A DNA stretch of 64,000 bases from Dyella terrae (GCF_004322705.1 NZ_SIZZ01000001.1:2338984-2402983); one strand, 5' to 3'; shown: positions 51,245 through 61,988, numbered from the stretch's first letter. The notes: generated from the letters alone by a model not told the origin. Translations and numbers: made by a program.

Positions 51245-53022
51245 GACTGCACCATCGGGCCGGGGTTCTTCAGGTAGGTCTCACGGATGGCTTTGGCCGC
51301 CCAGTAGGTGAGACCGCCAATCAAGCCGGTGGGGTTGTAGCCCAGGTTCTGCGGGAACGCGGAAGCGCCGGTCACAAACACGTTCGGCACGTCCCAGCTT
51401 TGCTGGAAGCGGTTGAGTGCGCTGGTCTGGGGATCCTTGCCCATGATCACGCCGCCGGTGGTGTGCGTGGTCTGGTATTGACGGATGTCGTAGTGATCGC
51501 CGGACTGGCGGATGGTGACCGATTGCTGTTTGGGTTTCGGGTTCAGCGCGCCAGCGATCTCAAGCATGCGATCGGTGACGTAGCGCGACATTTTGTATTC
51601 GTTGTCGTGCCAGTCGAAGGTGATGCGCAGCAGGGGCTGGCCGTAGGCATCTTTGTAAGTCGGATCGAGATCCAGATAGCGATCGCGATAGGCCATGACG
51701 GAGCCATGCGTCTGCATGCTCAGCGTGTGTCGATAACTGTCGCGCGCGGCGCGTTTCCAGGCCGAGCCCCAGCCGGGCGTACCGGGTGGCACCGCGAGTT
51801 GCTGGATGGGACGCCCACCGGTTTGTCCGCCAAGGATGTAGGCGCCGCCGACGAATCCGTACGGGCCATGATCGAAGTGATCGGAGTTGAACTCATCCAC
51901 GATCTGCGAACCGCCCGCACCCGCGCCGATGAACGGATTGATGTGCGTGTCCTGATCGAAGAACAACGACATGCTGCTCATCATCTGGTACGCGTAGTTC
52001 TTGCCGATGACGCCCTTGCCGGTGTTCGGGTCGTACGGCGTGCCAATGCCCGACAGCAGCATCAGGCGCACGTTGTGCATCTGGAACGCGGCGACGATGA
52101 CCAGGTCGGCGGGCTGTTCGACTTCCCTGCCCTGCGCGTCGATGTAGGTCACACCGGTAGCTTTCTTTCCCGTGCTGTCGAGGTTCACCTTGATGACGTG
52201 GCTGTTGGTGCGCAGCTCGAAGTTGGAGCGACGCATCAGCACGGGAAGGATCGTCGTTTGCGGCGAGGCTTTGGAGTACATGTAGCAACCGAAGCGCTCG
52301 CAATAGCCGCATAGATTGCATGGCCCCAGGCGCACACCGTACGGATTGGTATAAGGCCGCGACGCATTGGACGCCGGCTGCGGAAAAGGATGATGGCCCA
52401 GGCTTTTGGCGGCATCGGCGAACAGCTGCGCGCCGTAGGTCGTGGCGACGGGCGGATTGGGGTATGCGCGCTTGCGCACGCCTTCGAAGGGATTGCCGCC
52501 GTCCTGGATGGTGCCGTTCAAATTACCCGCCTGGCCCGACGTCCCGCAGAGGTATTCGAACTGATCGAGGAAAGGCTCCAGCTCGTCGTAGCTGACGCCG
52601 TAATCCTGGATCTGCATGTCCGACGGCATGAACTTCGCGCCGTAGCGTTGGCGGATATGGCTTTCGAAGGCCATGTCTTCGGGTGACGGCCGGTAGTGCT
52701 GGCCGTTCCAGTGCGTACCCGCGCCGCCGACGTTGTTGCCGAAAAGAAAGGAGCCGTACTGACGATAGGGCACCGCCGTTTCGCTCAAGGCGTGGCGGAT
52801 GGTGACGGTTTCGCGCGAGAGTGGCTGGAATAGTTTGCCGCGAATGCCATACGCCAGCTCATCGGCGATATTTGGGTAGATCCAGTCGGGCGAGGTGTCC
52901 TGGTAACTGCCGCGTTCCAGCGCGAGCACGTTGACGCCCTCTTCGGCCAGCTCCATGCCAAGGATCGCGCCAGTCCAGCCGAAGCCGACGATCACTACAT
53001 CGACGGGTTTCATGCGCGTCAT
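51241..53022 (-). CDS. GMC-family FAD dehydrogenase, gluconate 2-dehydrogenase-like large subunit
   Basis: 593 residues. The FAD-binding motif VIVGFGWTGAILGMELAEEG opens the protein and the C-terminal GMC signature lies in FPQNLGYNPTGLIGGLTYWA, with His in TTHTTGGVIMGKDP near the active site. It oxidises a sugar acid or polyol in the periplasm; the substrate (gluconate, 2-ketogluconate or other) is not settled by sequence. It has no obvious export signal of its own and is probably carried across by the Tat-exported small subunit. Starts and stops of all three genes overlap. Confidence 0.9.
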   Translation of the reverse strand: MTRMKPVDVVIVGFGWTGAILGMELAEEGVNVLALERGSYQDTSPDWIYPNIADELAYGIRGKLFQPLSRETVTIRHALSETAVPYRQYGSFLFGNNVGGAGTHWNGQHYRPSPEDMAFESHIRQRYGAKFMPSDMQIQDYGVSYDELEPFLDQFEYLCGTSGQAGNLNGTIQDGGNPFEGVRKRAYPNPPVATTYGAQLFADAAKSLGHHPFPQPASNASRPYTNPYGVRLGPCNLCGYCERFGCYMYSKASPQTTILPVLMRRSNFELRTNSHVIKVNLDSTGKKATGVTYIDAQGREVEQPADLVIVAAFQMHNVRLMLLSGIGTPYDPNTGKGVIGKNYAYQMMSSMSLFFDQDTHINPFIGAGAGGSQIVDEFNSDHFDHGPYGFVGGAYILGGQTGGRPIQQLAVPPGTPGWGSAWKRAARDSYRHTLSMQTHGSVMAYRDRYLDLDPTYKDAYGQPLLRITFDWHDNEYKMSRYVTDRMLEIAGALNPKPKQQSVTIRQSGDHYDIRQYQTTHTTGGVIMGKDPQTSALNRFQQSWDVPNVFVTGASAFPQNLGYNPTGLIGGLTYWAAKAIRETYLKNPGPMVQS

Positions 53023-53735
53023 GTCTTGTCCCCGCGAATCGAAGCCGGGCCAAAGGGATAGGGCTTGCCGGGTTGCTCGCTCCAGTCCGCGAAATCAGCG
53101 CGCGCACCGGGGAAGCCGATGAGTTTCCATGAACCCATTTGCTTGTTGCCGCCGTACATGGGGTCGGAGAAATAGCCTTCCTTGGTGTTGGTCAGCAGTT
53201 GTGAAAAGAACATGCCAGCGGGAACGTCCTTCAGCTGGATCTGGTTTTTCTCCAGTTGATGCAAGACATCGTCGCGTTGCTCCGGCGTGAGTTCGGCGAA
53301 GTGCTTGCCGTGCTGGCCCTTGCACCACGCGTCAACGGCGGCGATGCCGGCGCGATAAAACTCGCGCGGCGTGTAGCGCAATTGATAACCCAGCGTCGGC
53401 GGCGTATCCGGAACGAAGGGGCCTTGCATGTACCAGTAGCCGCCATGGCCATAGGCACCTTCCATTTCGCGATCGAGGAATTCCGGCACACCCAGCTCAA
53501 CGGCACCCGGGCCGTCGGCATCGGAAGGAATCAGTCGATCGACGGCGGCCTTGATGAAGTCCCACTCGGGCTGCGTGAAATAGCGCGGCGCGTAGTCGGC
53601 AGCTGCGGCGGTCGGTGCCGCGGCAGCCGTTGGTGCAGCGAGCGCACCTGGTCCAAGTAATGTGACAGCAGGTACGGCCGTCAGCGACTGTCGCAAGAAC
53701 ACACGACGCGAAGGGGACTCTGGCTTGGATGGCAT
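53019..53735 (-). CDS. Gluconate 2-dehydrogenase subunit 3 (gamma)
   Basis: 238 residues with a twin-arginine signal (SPSRRVFLRQSLTAVPAVTL). The mature domain (WDFIKAAVDRLIPSDADGPG, FLDREMEGAYGHGGYWYMQG) is the small-subunit fold that escorts the FAD subunit. It is first in the three-gene unit and overlaps the GMC gene by ATGA. The unit starts next to a 33-bp inverted repeat. Confidence 0.92.
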   Translation of the reverse strand: MPSKPESPSRRVFLRQSLTAVPAVTLLGPGALAAPTAAAAPTAAAADYAPRYFTQPEWDFIKAAVDRLIPSDADGPGAVELGVPEFLDREMEGAYGHGGYWYMQGPFVPDTPPTLGYQLRYTPREFYRAGIAAVDAWCKGQHGKHFAELTPEQRDDVLHQLEKNQIQLKDVPAGMFFSQLLTNTKEGYFSDPMYGGNKQMGSWKLIGFPGARADFADWSEQPGKPYPFGPASIRGDKT

Positions 53736-53806
53736 CTCGCTCTCCTCGGGCCGGAGGCCGTTGGATAGCGGATGCGGGGAGAAGAACGGGTGAAGTCGAC
53801 CGCTGC

Positions 53807-53942
53807 GTTCGCTGTGAGGCCGGCCACTGCGTGGCCTGTAAGCGGTAAACAGTGAACAGAGAAAAACCCGTACCCTGATACCTCGCGCGCTTTACTCCGT
53901 TTACTGTTCACAGGCCGCGCAGCGGCCGGCCTCACAGCGAAC
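53807..53942. repeat. 33-bp inverted repeat enclosing heptad repeats
   Basis: Arms at 53807-53839 and 53910-53942 match at 31 of 33 positions when one is reverse complemented (GTTCGCTGTGAGGCCGGCC starts the left arm). Inside, heptads GTAAGCG, GTAAACA, GTGAACA and GAGAAAA (53838-53865) face TTTACTC, CGTTTAC and TGTTCAC (53891-53911). It lies between the rodA stop and the dehydrogenase cluster and may act as a terminator. Confidence 0.8.
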
Positions 53943-53958
53943 GAAGTGAGCGGCCTTA

Positions 53959-55071
53959 CTAATGAACTTTGCGGTTGGCGTGGATCGACATCAGCACGCC
54001 GAAGCCGGTAAGCAACGACACCGCCGAGGTACCGCCATAACTCACCAGCGGCATCGGCACGCCGACGACCGGCAACATACCGGCGACCATGCCGCCGTTT
54101 ACGAAAACGTAGACGAAGAAACTCATGCCGATCGCGCCGGCGAGCAAACGCGAGTACGTATCGCGCGCTTCCATCGCGATCCACAGGCAACGGCCGATGA
54201 TGAAGGCGTACAGCAAGACGATGGCGATGACGCCGACCAGGCCGAACTCCTCGGAGAACACGGCGAACACGAAGTCCGTGGTGTGCTCAGGCAGGAAGTC
54301 CAGGCGCGACTGCGTGCCGTGCTGCCAGCCCTTGCCGAACATGCCGCCGGAACCGACGGCGATCTGCGACTGGATGATGTGCCAGCCGTTGCCAAGCGGA
54401 TCGGATTCGGGATCGAGCAAAGTGCGCACGCGATTGCGCTGGTATTCGTGCAGGAAGTGCCAGGCAACGGGAATCATGCCGCCGACAACGGCGAGCAGGC
54501 TGCCGATCTTCCACCACGCCATGCCCGACAGGAACAGCGCGAAGGCACCGGCGCCGGCGACGAGCAATGCCGTACCGAGGTCGGGCTGCTCGGCGATCAG
54601 GCCGGCGGGAATCGCGATGAGGATGCCGACGACGATGATGTCTTTCCAACTCGGCGGCAACTGGCGCGGATGCAGGTACCAGGCCACCATCATCGGCATG
54701 GTGAGCTTGAGGAGTTCCGATGGCTGGAAGCGCATCACGCCAAGATCAAGCCAGCGATACGCGCCTCGACCTTCACCGAGCAGGGCTACGACAACCAGCA
54801 GGCCGGTGCTGGCGACATAGAGCCATGGCGTCCAACTGCGCAGTACGGTCGGCGGGATGCGCGAAATCAGCAGCAACAGACCGGCGCCCAGCACGAAGCG
54901 TCCTGCCTGGCCGCCGACAAGCGACATGTTGCCGCCACCAGCGCTGTACAGCGTGACCAGCCCCACCATCGCAAGCAGGAACAACCCGCCCGCGAGGGGA
55001 AGATCGATGCGCGGCCGCGTCATGATGCGGCGGAGCGTGCGGCCGAGGCGGACCTGCAGGGTATCGATCAC
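53959..55071 (-). CDS. rodA: Rod-shape SEDS peptidoglycan polymerase RodA
   Basis: 370 residues from a GTG overlapping the mrdA stop (GTGA). About ten membrane spans. SEDS family landmarks include WLDLGVMRFQPSELLKLTMP and GVPMPLVSYGGTSAVSLLTG. With PBP2 it polymerises glycan for lateral wall growth. It ends the mreB-mreC-mreD-mrdA-rodA operon. Confidence 0.96.
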   Translation of the reverse strand: MIDTLQVRLGRTLRRIMTRPRIDLPLAGGLFLLAMVGLVTLYSAGGGNMSLVGGQAGRFVLGAGLLLLISRIPPTVLRSWTPWLYVASTGLLVVVALLGEGRGAYRWLDLGVMRFQPSELLKLTMPMMVAWYLHPRQLPPSWKDIIVVGILIAIPAGLIAEQPDLGTALLVAGAGAFALFLSGMAWWKIGSLLAVVGGMIPVAWHFLHEYQRNRVRTLLDPESDPLGNGWHIIQSQIAVGSGGMFGKGWQHGTQSRLDFLPEHTTDFVFAVFSEEFGLVGVIAIVLLYAFIIGRCLWIAMEARDTYSRLLAGAIGMSFFVYVFVNGGMVAGMLPVVGVPMPLVSYGGTSAVSLLTGFGVLMSIHANRKVH

Positions 55072-57089
55072 GGTGAGCCTCCGTCGTCCGATGGGTTGTT
55101 GCTGGTGTCGGACGGGCGCGCCGCAGGCATGTCAGCTGGCGTCGCGACGGGCTGATCTTCGATGTCATCGGGCTCAGGTTCGGGCACGGGTGCTGCGCGT
55201 GGCACGCTGGTCGGCGGCTCTTCCGTCGGGCGAGCCGGTACGGCCCCACCCTCGCTTGCCATCCAGGCTTCGAGAATGCGGCGCACGATCGGGCCCGAAT
55301 CCTGCGCACCCCAGGCACCGGCTTCAAGCAGGGCCGAAACGGCAATGCGCGGGGCGTCGGTGGGCGTGTAGGCGATGAACCAGGCGCGGTGGCGCGCCGC
55401 GAGGTATGCGGTGTTCTTGTTGTTGTCGTAGTCGTTGGTACGACGCGAGAAGCGCTCGGCCGTGCCGCTCTTGCCCGCGACGACCAGCGGGAAGCCGATG
55501 AACTGCTTCTGGCCCGTACCACCGGTGATCACCGCTTCCATGCCCTGGTTGATCACGTTCCAGTCGGAGGGCTTGTGGATGAGGCTCTGGCCCGCCGGGT
55601 TGGGCAAGGGATCCTTGGGATCCTTCACGCTCGCCTGCGTGGCCATCACCAGTCGCGGTGCATACGGCGTACCGCGCCCGGCAAGCGTGGCCGTCGCATG
55701 GGCGAGCTGCAGTGGCGTGACGGCCCAGTAGCCCTGGCCGATGCCGGCGATGATGGTCTCGCCCGGGAACCAGCCCGACTTGCTGCGCGTGGCCTTCCAC
55801 TCGCGCGACGGCAGGATGCCTTCGGCTTCGCCCAGCAGGTCGATGCCGGTCTTGCTGCCGAAGCCAAGGCGGGACATCCAACCACTCAGGCGATCGATGC
55901 CCATGTCGATCGCGAGCTTGTAAAAGTAGGTATTGGTCGACAGCTGGATGGCGCGCACCATGTTGACCGTGCCATCGCCGCCGCGCTTGTCGTCGCGATA
56001 GCAGCGCGACTGGCCGGGAATGCAGAACTCGCCCGTCGAGAGCACGGTGTCTTCAGGGCGACGCAGGCCGTATTCGAGGCCGCCGAGCGCCAGGAAAGGT
56101 TTCACCGTGGAGCCCGGCGGATACACGCCGCGCAGCGCGCGGTTGTAAAGCGGGCGATCGACGGCTTCGGTCAGCGACTGGTAATCAGCGTGGCCGATGC
56201 CATTGACGAAGAGGTTCGGATCGAAGCTGGGCACGCTGACCATGGCCAGCACCTGGCCATTGCGCGGATCGATGGCCACGGCGGCACCGGGGCGACCGTC
56301 GAAGGCCTCCGTGGCGGCGCGCTGCACGCGCACATCGATGCTCAGGTAGACGTTCTTGCCGGGCACGGGAGGATGCGTTTCGAGCACACGCTGAGTGCGG
56401 CCGTCGGCATTGACCTCCACCAGTTCGTAGCCTGGCGTGCCGTGCAGCATGTCTTCGTACGAACGCTCCAGGCCGCTGCGGCCCACATGCGTGGTGCCTT
56501 TGTAGCGCACCGGATCGAGGCGATTGAGGTCGTCGGCGTCGATGCGGCCGACATAGCCGATCACGTGCGCGAACAGCGCGCCATACGGATAACGACGGGT
56601 GAGGTAAGGCACCACGTCCAGACCCGGGAATCGCCAGCGATTGACGGCGAAGCGGTCGATCTCGTCTTCGGTGAGGCGCAGCTTGAGCGGCACGCTCTCG
56701 AAGCGACGGCTTTGCTTGAGCTGCTTCTTGAAGGCATCGATGTCGTCCTCGCCGACCGGAATCACCGAGCCGATGCTGGCCAGCATGGCCTTCATGTCGG
56801 GGACCTGCTCGGGCACCACTTCAAGGCGGAACGCCGGCACGTTGTCGGCCAGCAGCACGCCGTTGCGATCGAAGATGAGGCCGCGAGCGGGCGGGATCGC
56901 GCGCGGTTTCACGCGATTGTTGTCCGAACGCGTCACGAACTCGTCGTTCCGCTGGACCTGCAGGTAGACGTAGCGGCTGACCATGACCGACAGGCCGATC
57001 AGGATCAGCACGAATCCCACGAGCGCGCGCACCCGAAACAGCGAGACTTCACTGCGGGCATCTTTGATCGAGCGGCGTTTGCGCATCAT
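55068..57089 (-). CDS. mrdA: Penicillin-binding protein 2
   Basis: 673 residues. One N-terminal membrane anchor, the pedestal domain, then the transpeptidase with STVK (nucleophile, in YPPGSTVKPFLALGG), STN (IQLSTNTYFYKLA) and KSG (AGKSGTAERFSR). A Pro/Asp-rich tail of about 60 residues follows and is longer than usual. It crosslinks lateral-wall peptidoglycan in the RodA complex. It follows mreD by six bases. Confidence 0.96.
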   Translation of the reverse strand: MMRKRRSIKDARSEVSLFRVRALVGFVLILIGLSVMVSRYVYLQVQRNDEFVTRSDNNRVKPRAIPPARGLIFDRNGVLLADNVPAFRLEVVPEQVPDMKAMLASIGSVIPVGEDDIDAFKKQLKQSRRFESVPLKLRLTEDEIDRFAVNRWRFPGLDVVPYLTRRYPYGALFAHVIGYVGRIDADDLNRLDPVRYKGTTHVGRSGLERSYEDMLHGTPGYELVEVNADGRTQRVLETHPPVPGKNVYLSIDVRVQRAATEAFDGRPGAAVAIDPRNGQVLAMVSVPSFDPNLFVNGIGHADYQSLTEAVDRPLYNRALRGVYPPGSTVKPFLALGGLEYGLRRPEDTVLSTGEFCIPGQSRCYRDDKRGGDGTVNMVRAIQLSTNTYFYKLAIDMGIDRLSGWMSRLGFGSKTGIDLLGEAEGILPSREWKATRSKSGWFPGETIIAGIGQGYWAVTPLQLAHATATLAGRGTPYAPRLVMATQASVKDPKDPLPNPAGQSLIHKPSDWNVINQGMEAVITGGTGQKQFIGFPLVVAGKSGTAERFSRRTNDYDNNKNTAYLAARHRAWFIAYTPTDAPRIAVSALLEAGAWGAQDSGPIVRRILEAWMASEGGAVPARPTEEPPTSVPRAAPVPEPEPDDIEDQPVATPADMPAARPSDTSNNPSDDGGSP

Positions 57090-57095
57090 GGCGCG

Positions 57096-57581
57096 CTACT
57101 GGATGCGCAGGCGCATGCGCAGGTCGTCCATGAGCAGGAACAGGAACGGCCACAGTGCGGCACCAACGAACGGCGAGATCCACCAGCTGGCCGGCGGCAG
57201 CGGTTCACCGGCGAACGTGCGCACAATCAGCAGCAGGACCCGGTCGTTCAGCAGCAGGGCCAGCACGGCCAGGGTCAGCTGCCACATCGGGAAGAAGCGC
57301 AGCCGTGAGCGGAAACGCAGCGCGATGAAGACGATGGCGCACAGGCGAAGCGCCTGCTCACCCAGGACGACGCCATCGAGCAGGTCGGCAAACAAGCCGA
57401 TGATGAAGGCGAGGCCCAGGCTGACGCGGTCGTTGGACTCCAGCGACCAGTACAGCAGGAACAGTGCCGGCCAGTACGGCTTGAACGGCTGCAGGACGCC
57501 CGGCAGCGGCACGAGCATGGACAGCAGCGCGAACAGCAACGTGCCGACGAACCAGAGGGAGGCGACGCGCTGCTTGTTCAT
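57096..57581 (-). CDS. mreD: Rod-shape protein MreD
   Basis: 161 residues with five to six hydrophobic spans (LWFVGTLLFALLSMLVPLPG onward). It bridges MreC and the RodA-PBP2 machinery in the membrane. Its start overlaps the mreC stop (ATGA). The sequence is poorly conserved as usual, but position and topology make the call safe. Confidence 0.93.
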   Translation of the reverse strand: MNKQRVASLWFVGTLLFALLSMLVPLPGVLQPFKPYWPALFLLYWSLESNDRVSLGLAFIIGLFADLLDGVVLGEQALRLCAIVFIALRFRSRLRFFPMWQLTLAVLALLLNDRVLLLIVRTFAGEPLPPASWWISPFVGAALWPFLFLLMDDLRMRLRIQ

Positions 57582-58624
57582 GGGTGCGCCCCTGGGGTAG
57601 CCGGGGCGGACGCCGACGGGTTGGCTGAGGCAGGATTGGCTGAGGCGGAATGGGTCACGGGAGCAGTGCGCTGGGGGGCCAGCGCGGCACTTCCAGCGGC
57701 AGGCGATGCCGCGGCATCGGCGGGCGACGCCATATCCGCCGGCGGCCCGACGGGCGTGGCCGGCTCCGGCGGACCGGCCGGTTCGGGCTGGTCATGCAGC
57801 AGCAGCACGTACTCACTGCGATCCAGGTCGGCGGTGGGACGCGCATGCGCTTCCAGGAACATGCCCGACGGCGACTGCCCTACTTCGCGCACCTCACCCA
57901 CGGGAAAACCTGGCGGGAAGCGACCACCCAGACCCGAAGTCAGCAGCTTGTCGCCGGCGCGAACATCCGCTGCCATGGGAACGTTGGGCAGACTGAGCAT
58001 GCCGCCATCGCGCGAGCCAAACGCCACGGTGCGCAGGCCGGTGCGCTCGACGGTCACCGGTACGGCATGGTTCGGGTCGGTCACCAGCATGACGACGGAG
58101 GTGGTCGGAAGGACTTCGATCACCTGCCCCATCACCCCGTGCGCGTCGATCACGGCCTGGCCCTGGTGCACGCCTTCGCGGGCGCCGAGGTTGAGCATGA
58201 GACGATGCGGCGAGCCGCCCAGGTCAACGCCAATGACGCGAGCCAGCTGGACGTTCAGTTCGAGGCTGCGCTGGGTGGCGAGCAATTCCTTGAGACGCTC
58301 GTTCTGTTCGGCCACCGATGCCATGCGATTGAGCTTGGCATTGGCCAGCAGGAGGTCTTCGCGCAGGCGCTGGTTCTGCTCGGTAAGCATCTTGCGGTCG
58401 GCAAAGGCGACGCTGAGGGTGCGCATGCCGGCCGCCGGCAGCCCGGCAAGGCGGTAAATGGGCTCGACGACAACCGAAGTGGCGTAGCGGACACGCCACA
58501 TCCAGCCATTGCGATGGTCAAGGACCATCAGCACCATGGCCAGCGCCAGATAAAACATGAGGCGCAGCGTGCCGGCGACGGTGCCGGCAAACAATGGCGA
58601 GGAATCCTCGCGCGCTAGCGCCAT
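57578..58624 (-). CDS. mreC: Rod-shape protein MreC
   Basis: 348 residues. One membrane span (about 20-37), a coiled coil (about 70-115: LTEQNQRLREDLLLANAKLN), and two beta-barrels with GVDLGGSPHRLMLNLGAREG and AGDKLLTSGLGGRFPPGFPV. The C-terminal 75 residues are low-complexity Ala/Pro/Ser, an extension common in this group. It activates PBP2-RodA. Confidence 0.95.
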   Translation of the reverse strand: MALAREDSSPLFAGTVAGTLRLMFYLALAMVLMVLDHRNGWMWRVRYATSVVVEPIYRLAGLPAAGMRTLSVAFADRKMLTEQNQRLREDLLLANAKLNRMASVAEQNERLKELLATQRSLELNVQLARVIGVDLGGSPHRLMLNLGAREGVHQGQAVIDAHGVMGQVIEVLPTTSVVMLVTDPNHAVPVTVERTGLRTVAFGSRDGGMLSLPNVPMAADVRAGDKLLTSGLGGRFPPGFPVGEVREVGQSPSGMFLEAHARPTADLDRSEYVLLLHDQPEPAGPPEPATPVGPPADMASPADAAASPAAGSAALAPQRTAPVTHSASANPASANPSASAPATPGAHP

Positions 58625-58646
58625 CGCCTAATCCCCCGAATGTGGC

Positions 58647-59774
<1,128 letters not shown>

Positions 59775-59960
59775 TTAAAAATGCCTTGCGAAACCGAGTC
59801 ATATCGGCGTTTTTGGGGGCAGCGGCGTGGCGGGCCCGGGACAGGGTGTTCGCCCTCGTCGACGGTTCGAGGTAAGATTTCAGGGTTTGGCCGGGACATT
59901 GGGGACCGGCTTTTTTCCGCCCCTTTGCGGCCAGTTCAACTTTCGGGACCTTTACGCATC

Positions 59961-60896
59961 ATGTCAGCCGTTATCTGCGGTTCGTTGGCTTACGACACCA
60001 TCATGGTCTTCCAGGACCAGTTCAAGAATCACATCCTGCCGGATCAGATGCACATTCTGAACGTGTCATTCCTGGTGCCGCGCATGCGTCGCGAGTTCGG
60101 CGGCTGCGCCGGCAACATTGCCTACAACCTGAAGCTGCTCGGCGCCGATCCGGTGCCGGTGGCAGCCGTCGGCCAGGACTTCGGTCCGTACCGCACGCAC
60201 ATGGAACAGTGCGGCATCCGCCTGGACTATGTGCGCGTGTTCGATGAGCAGTTCACGCCGCAGTGCTTCATCACCACCGACCTGGACAACAACCAGATCA
60301 CGGCGTTCCACCCGGGTGCGATGCTGAGCGCGCACGAAAACCACGTGCGTGACATCCCGGACATTTCGTTCGCGATCGTTGCACCGGACAGCCGCGATGC
60401 CATGCTGCAGCACGTGGATGAATTCCACACGCGCGGCGTGCCTTTCATCTTCGATCCGGGTCAGGCGATGCCGCTGTTCAATGGCGACGAGTTCCGCGCC
60501 ATGATCGAGAAGGCCACGTACGTGATCGTTAACGACTACGAGTCGCAGCTGCTGCAGTCGCGCACGGGCTGGAGCGCCGAAGAAATCGCGGAGCGCGTGA
60601 AGGCGTACATCGTGACGCTTGGCCCGCGCGGTTCGCTGATCCACACCGATGGCACGACGCACGAAATTCCGCCGGCGCGCGAGCGCAAGGTGGTCGATCC
60701 GACGGGCTGCGGCGACGCTTACCGCGCAGGCCTGATCTTCGGCATCATGCGTGGCAAGGACTGGCCGACGGTCGGTCGCATGGCTTCGCTGATGGGCGCG
60801 CTGAAGGTTGAATACCCTGGCACCCAGAACCAGCATTTCGATTACGCGACGTTCTCGTCTGCCTTCAACGAGCAGTTTGGTTACTCGCTGGATTGA
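59961..60896 (+). CDS. PfkB-family carbohydrate/nucleoside kinase
   Basis: 311 residues from the ATG at 59961; the open frame runs further upstream, but the family starts with AVICGSLAYDTIMVF. The GG-rich N-terminal motif is FGGCAGNIAYNLKLLG and the C-terminal PfkB signature DPTGCGDAYRAGLIFG contains the catalytic Asp. The substrate is probably adenosine or a sugar; family members with this architecture in Xanthomonadales are often called adenosine kinase. The gene is monocistronic with a strong terminator. Confidence 0.92.
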   Translation: MSAVICGSLAYDTIMVFQDQFKNHILPDQMHILNVSFLVPRMRREFGGCAGNIAYNLKLLGADPVPVAAVGQDFGPYRTHMEQCGIRLDYVRVFDEQFTPQCFITTDLDNNQITAFHPGAMLSAHENHVRDIPDISFAIVAPDSRDAMLQHVDEFHTRGVPFIFDPGQAMPLFNGDEFRAMIEKATYVIVNDYESQLLQSRTGWSAEEIAERVKAYIVTLGPRGSLIHTDGTTHEIPPARERKVVDPTGCGDAYRAGLIFGIMRGKDWPTVGRMASLMGALKVEYPGTQNQHFDYATFSSAFNEQFGYSLD

Positions 60897-60923
60897 TCGC
60901 GTTCGATCGCTTCAAAAGCAAAA

Positions 60924-60951
60924 GGGCCTCCTAATGGGAGGCCCTTTTTTT
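60924..60951 (+). terminator. Intrinsic terminator after PfkB kinase gene
   Basis: GGGCCTCC, loop TAATG, GGAGGCCC then seven T residues. An A-rich flank on the left lets it also work for the convergent minus-strand gene at 60962. Confidence 0.9.
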
Positions 60952-60961
60952 GTAGCCGTGT

Positions 60962-61522
60962 TCAGACGTCTGGACGTCTGACTCCCGGAGCGATTGTCTG
61001 GTCGAAGTGATGCATGTTCGCCTGTGGTCCCATCCATACGAACGCGACCATGGTCTGCCATCGATGAATGCTTCGAGAGACCACCACAGCCGTCTCGTAG
61101 AACTGCGACTCCCAGATGCAGCTGCCCTTGACGTACTGTGGGGGGAGAGGACCCAGCACCGTCGAGAAGTACGCGCACGTGGACGCGTACTCGCCGGCCG
61201 GTCGCTTGAAGGTGATGTTGAAGACGATGCCGTGGGACGCAACGATTTCGGCCCAGGCTGCGCGTTGTCCGTAACCCACCAGTGCGTGAATCGTCTGGTA
61301 CTGGTCATACGACGGCACGTACTGGGTGAATCCGTCTTTCAAGATTGCGCGCGGAACGGGGGCACCCATCTTCAGCGAACCAAGGTTGAGGCCTTGTGCA
61401 TGACCGGCGGCACTCATGGCGCAGATCACGAGAATCATCGCGGCACGGAAGCCGCGCGTTACGGAATGTTGCTTTGACACGCCGGCACCATGCGTCGTTT
61501 CGACAGGGCACCCGAACTTCAT
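60962..61522 (-). CDS. Secreted or membrane-anchored hypothetical protein
   Basis: 186 residues. The hydrophobic stretch FRAAMILVICAMSAAGHAQ (about 25-43) is a signal peptide or anchor, and translation may begin at a later codon nearer to it. The mature domain has ILKDGFTQYVPSYDQYQTIH and two cysteines (CAYFSTVLG, GSCIWESQFYE). The family is unknown. It overlaps the gene upstream on this strand by ATGA. Confidence 0.6.
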   Translation of the reverse strand: MKFGCPVETTHGAGVSKQHSVTRGFRAAMILVICAMSAAGHAQGLNLGSLKMGAPVPRAILKDGFTQYVPSYDQYQTIHALVGYGQRAAWAEIVASHGIVFNITFKRPAGEYASTCAYFSTVLGPLPPQYVKGSCIWESQFYETAVVVSRSIHRWQTMVAFVWMGPQANMHHFDQTIAPGVRRPDV

Positions 61523-61896
61523 GACTTACCCATGACGGCGTAGGTCATCCATTGAGCGGCAGCCCCCAGATAGAACAGCAGCGCGAATCCCAGCAGCCAG
61601 AGCAGTCCCCGCAACTTACGTGTGCGGAAGAGGTAGTAAGGCAAATACACGAACCAGAAGATGAAGATCACGGCGCCGGATTCGTGCGCCTTGGCTTTCG
61701 GCTGTGACTTCGCGTCGGCGAGTATCCACATCACCGTGATGGTGACGAAGACCAGGCCCCAGAGGGTCCAGAAAGCCGCTCCAGGTGGATGGCCTTGCGC
61801 AAAGGCCCACGCAGAACCGCTGGCGACGATGATGGATGTTGCGATCAAAATTCCGAGCAGCGGCGTGGCCGCGATGCCCTTGTGAGTAACGTGCAC
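61519..61896 (-). CDS. Four-TM hypothetical membrane protein
   Basis: 125 residues, mostly hydrophobic, with spans at about 12-32, 42-60, 73-90 and 100-120. The loop DAKSQPKAKAHESGA is polar. The stop overlaps the next gene's start, so the two form a coupled pair of unknown function, perhaps a small envelope complex. Confidence 0.62.
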   Translation of the reverse strand: MHVTHKGIAATPLLGILIATSIIVASGSAWAFAQGHPPGAAFWTLWGLVFVTITVMWILADAKSQPKAKAHESGAVIFIFWFVYLPYYLFRTRKLRGLLWLLGFALLFYLGAAAQWMTYAVMGKS

Positions 61897-61988
61897 GGAA
61901 CGCCCTCCCCCGGGGCCGAGTTCACATCATGTGTCGCGGGCCGAAAGGACGACAAGACGACATCGTCAGATGAGCCAATGAGTTGTTG

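Noticed and set aside
48764..51277. An 837-codon plus-strand frame opposite mltB and the cytochrome gene
   Set aside because: It crosses two well-identified minus-strand genes and their gap; a shadow of high GC third positions.
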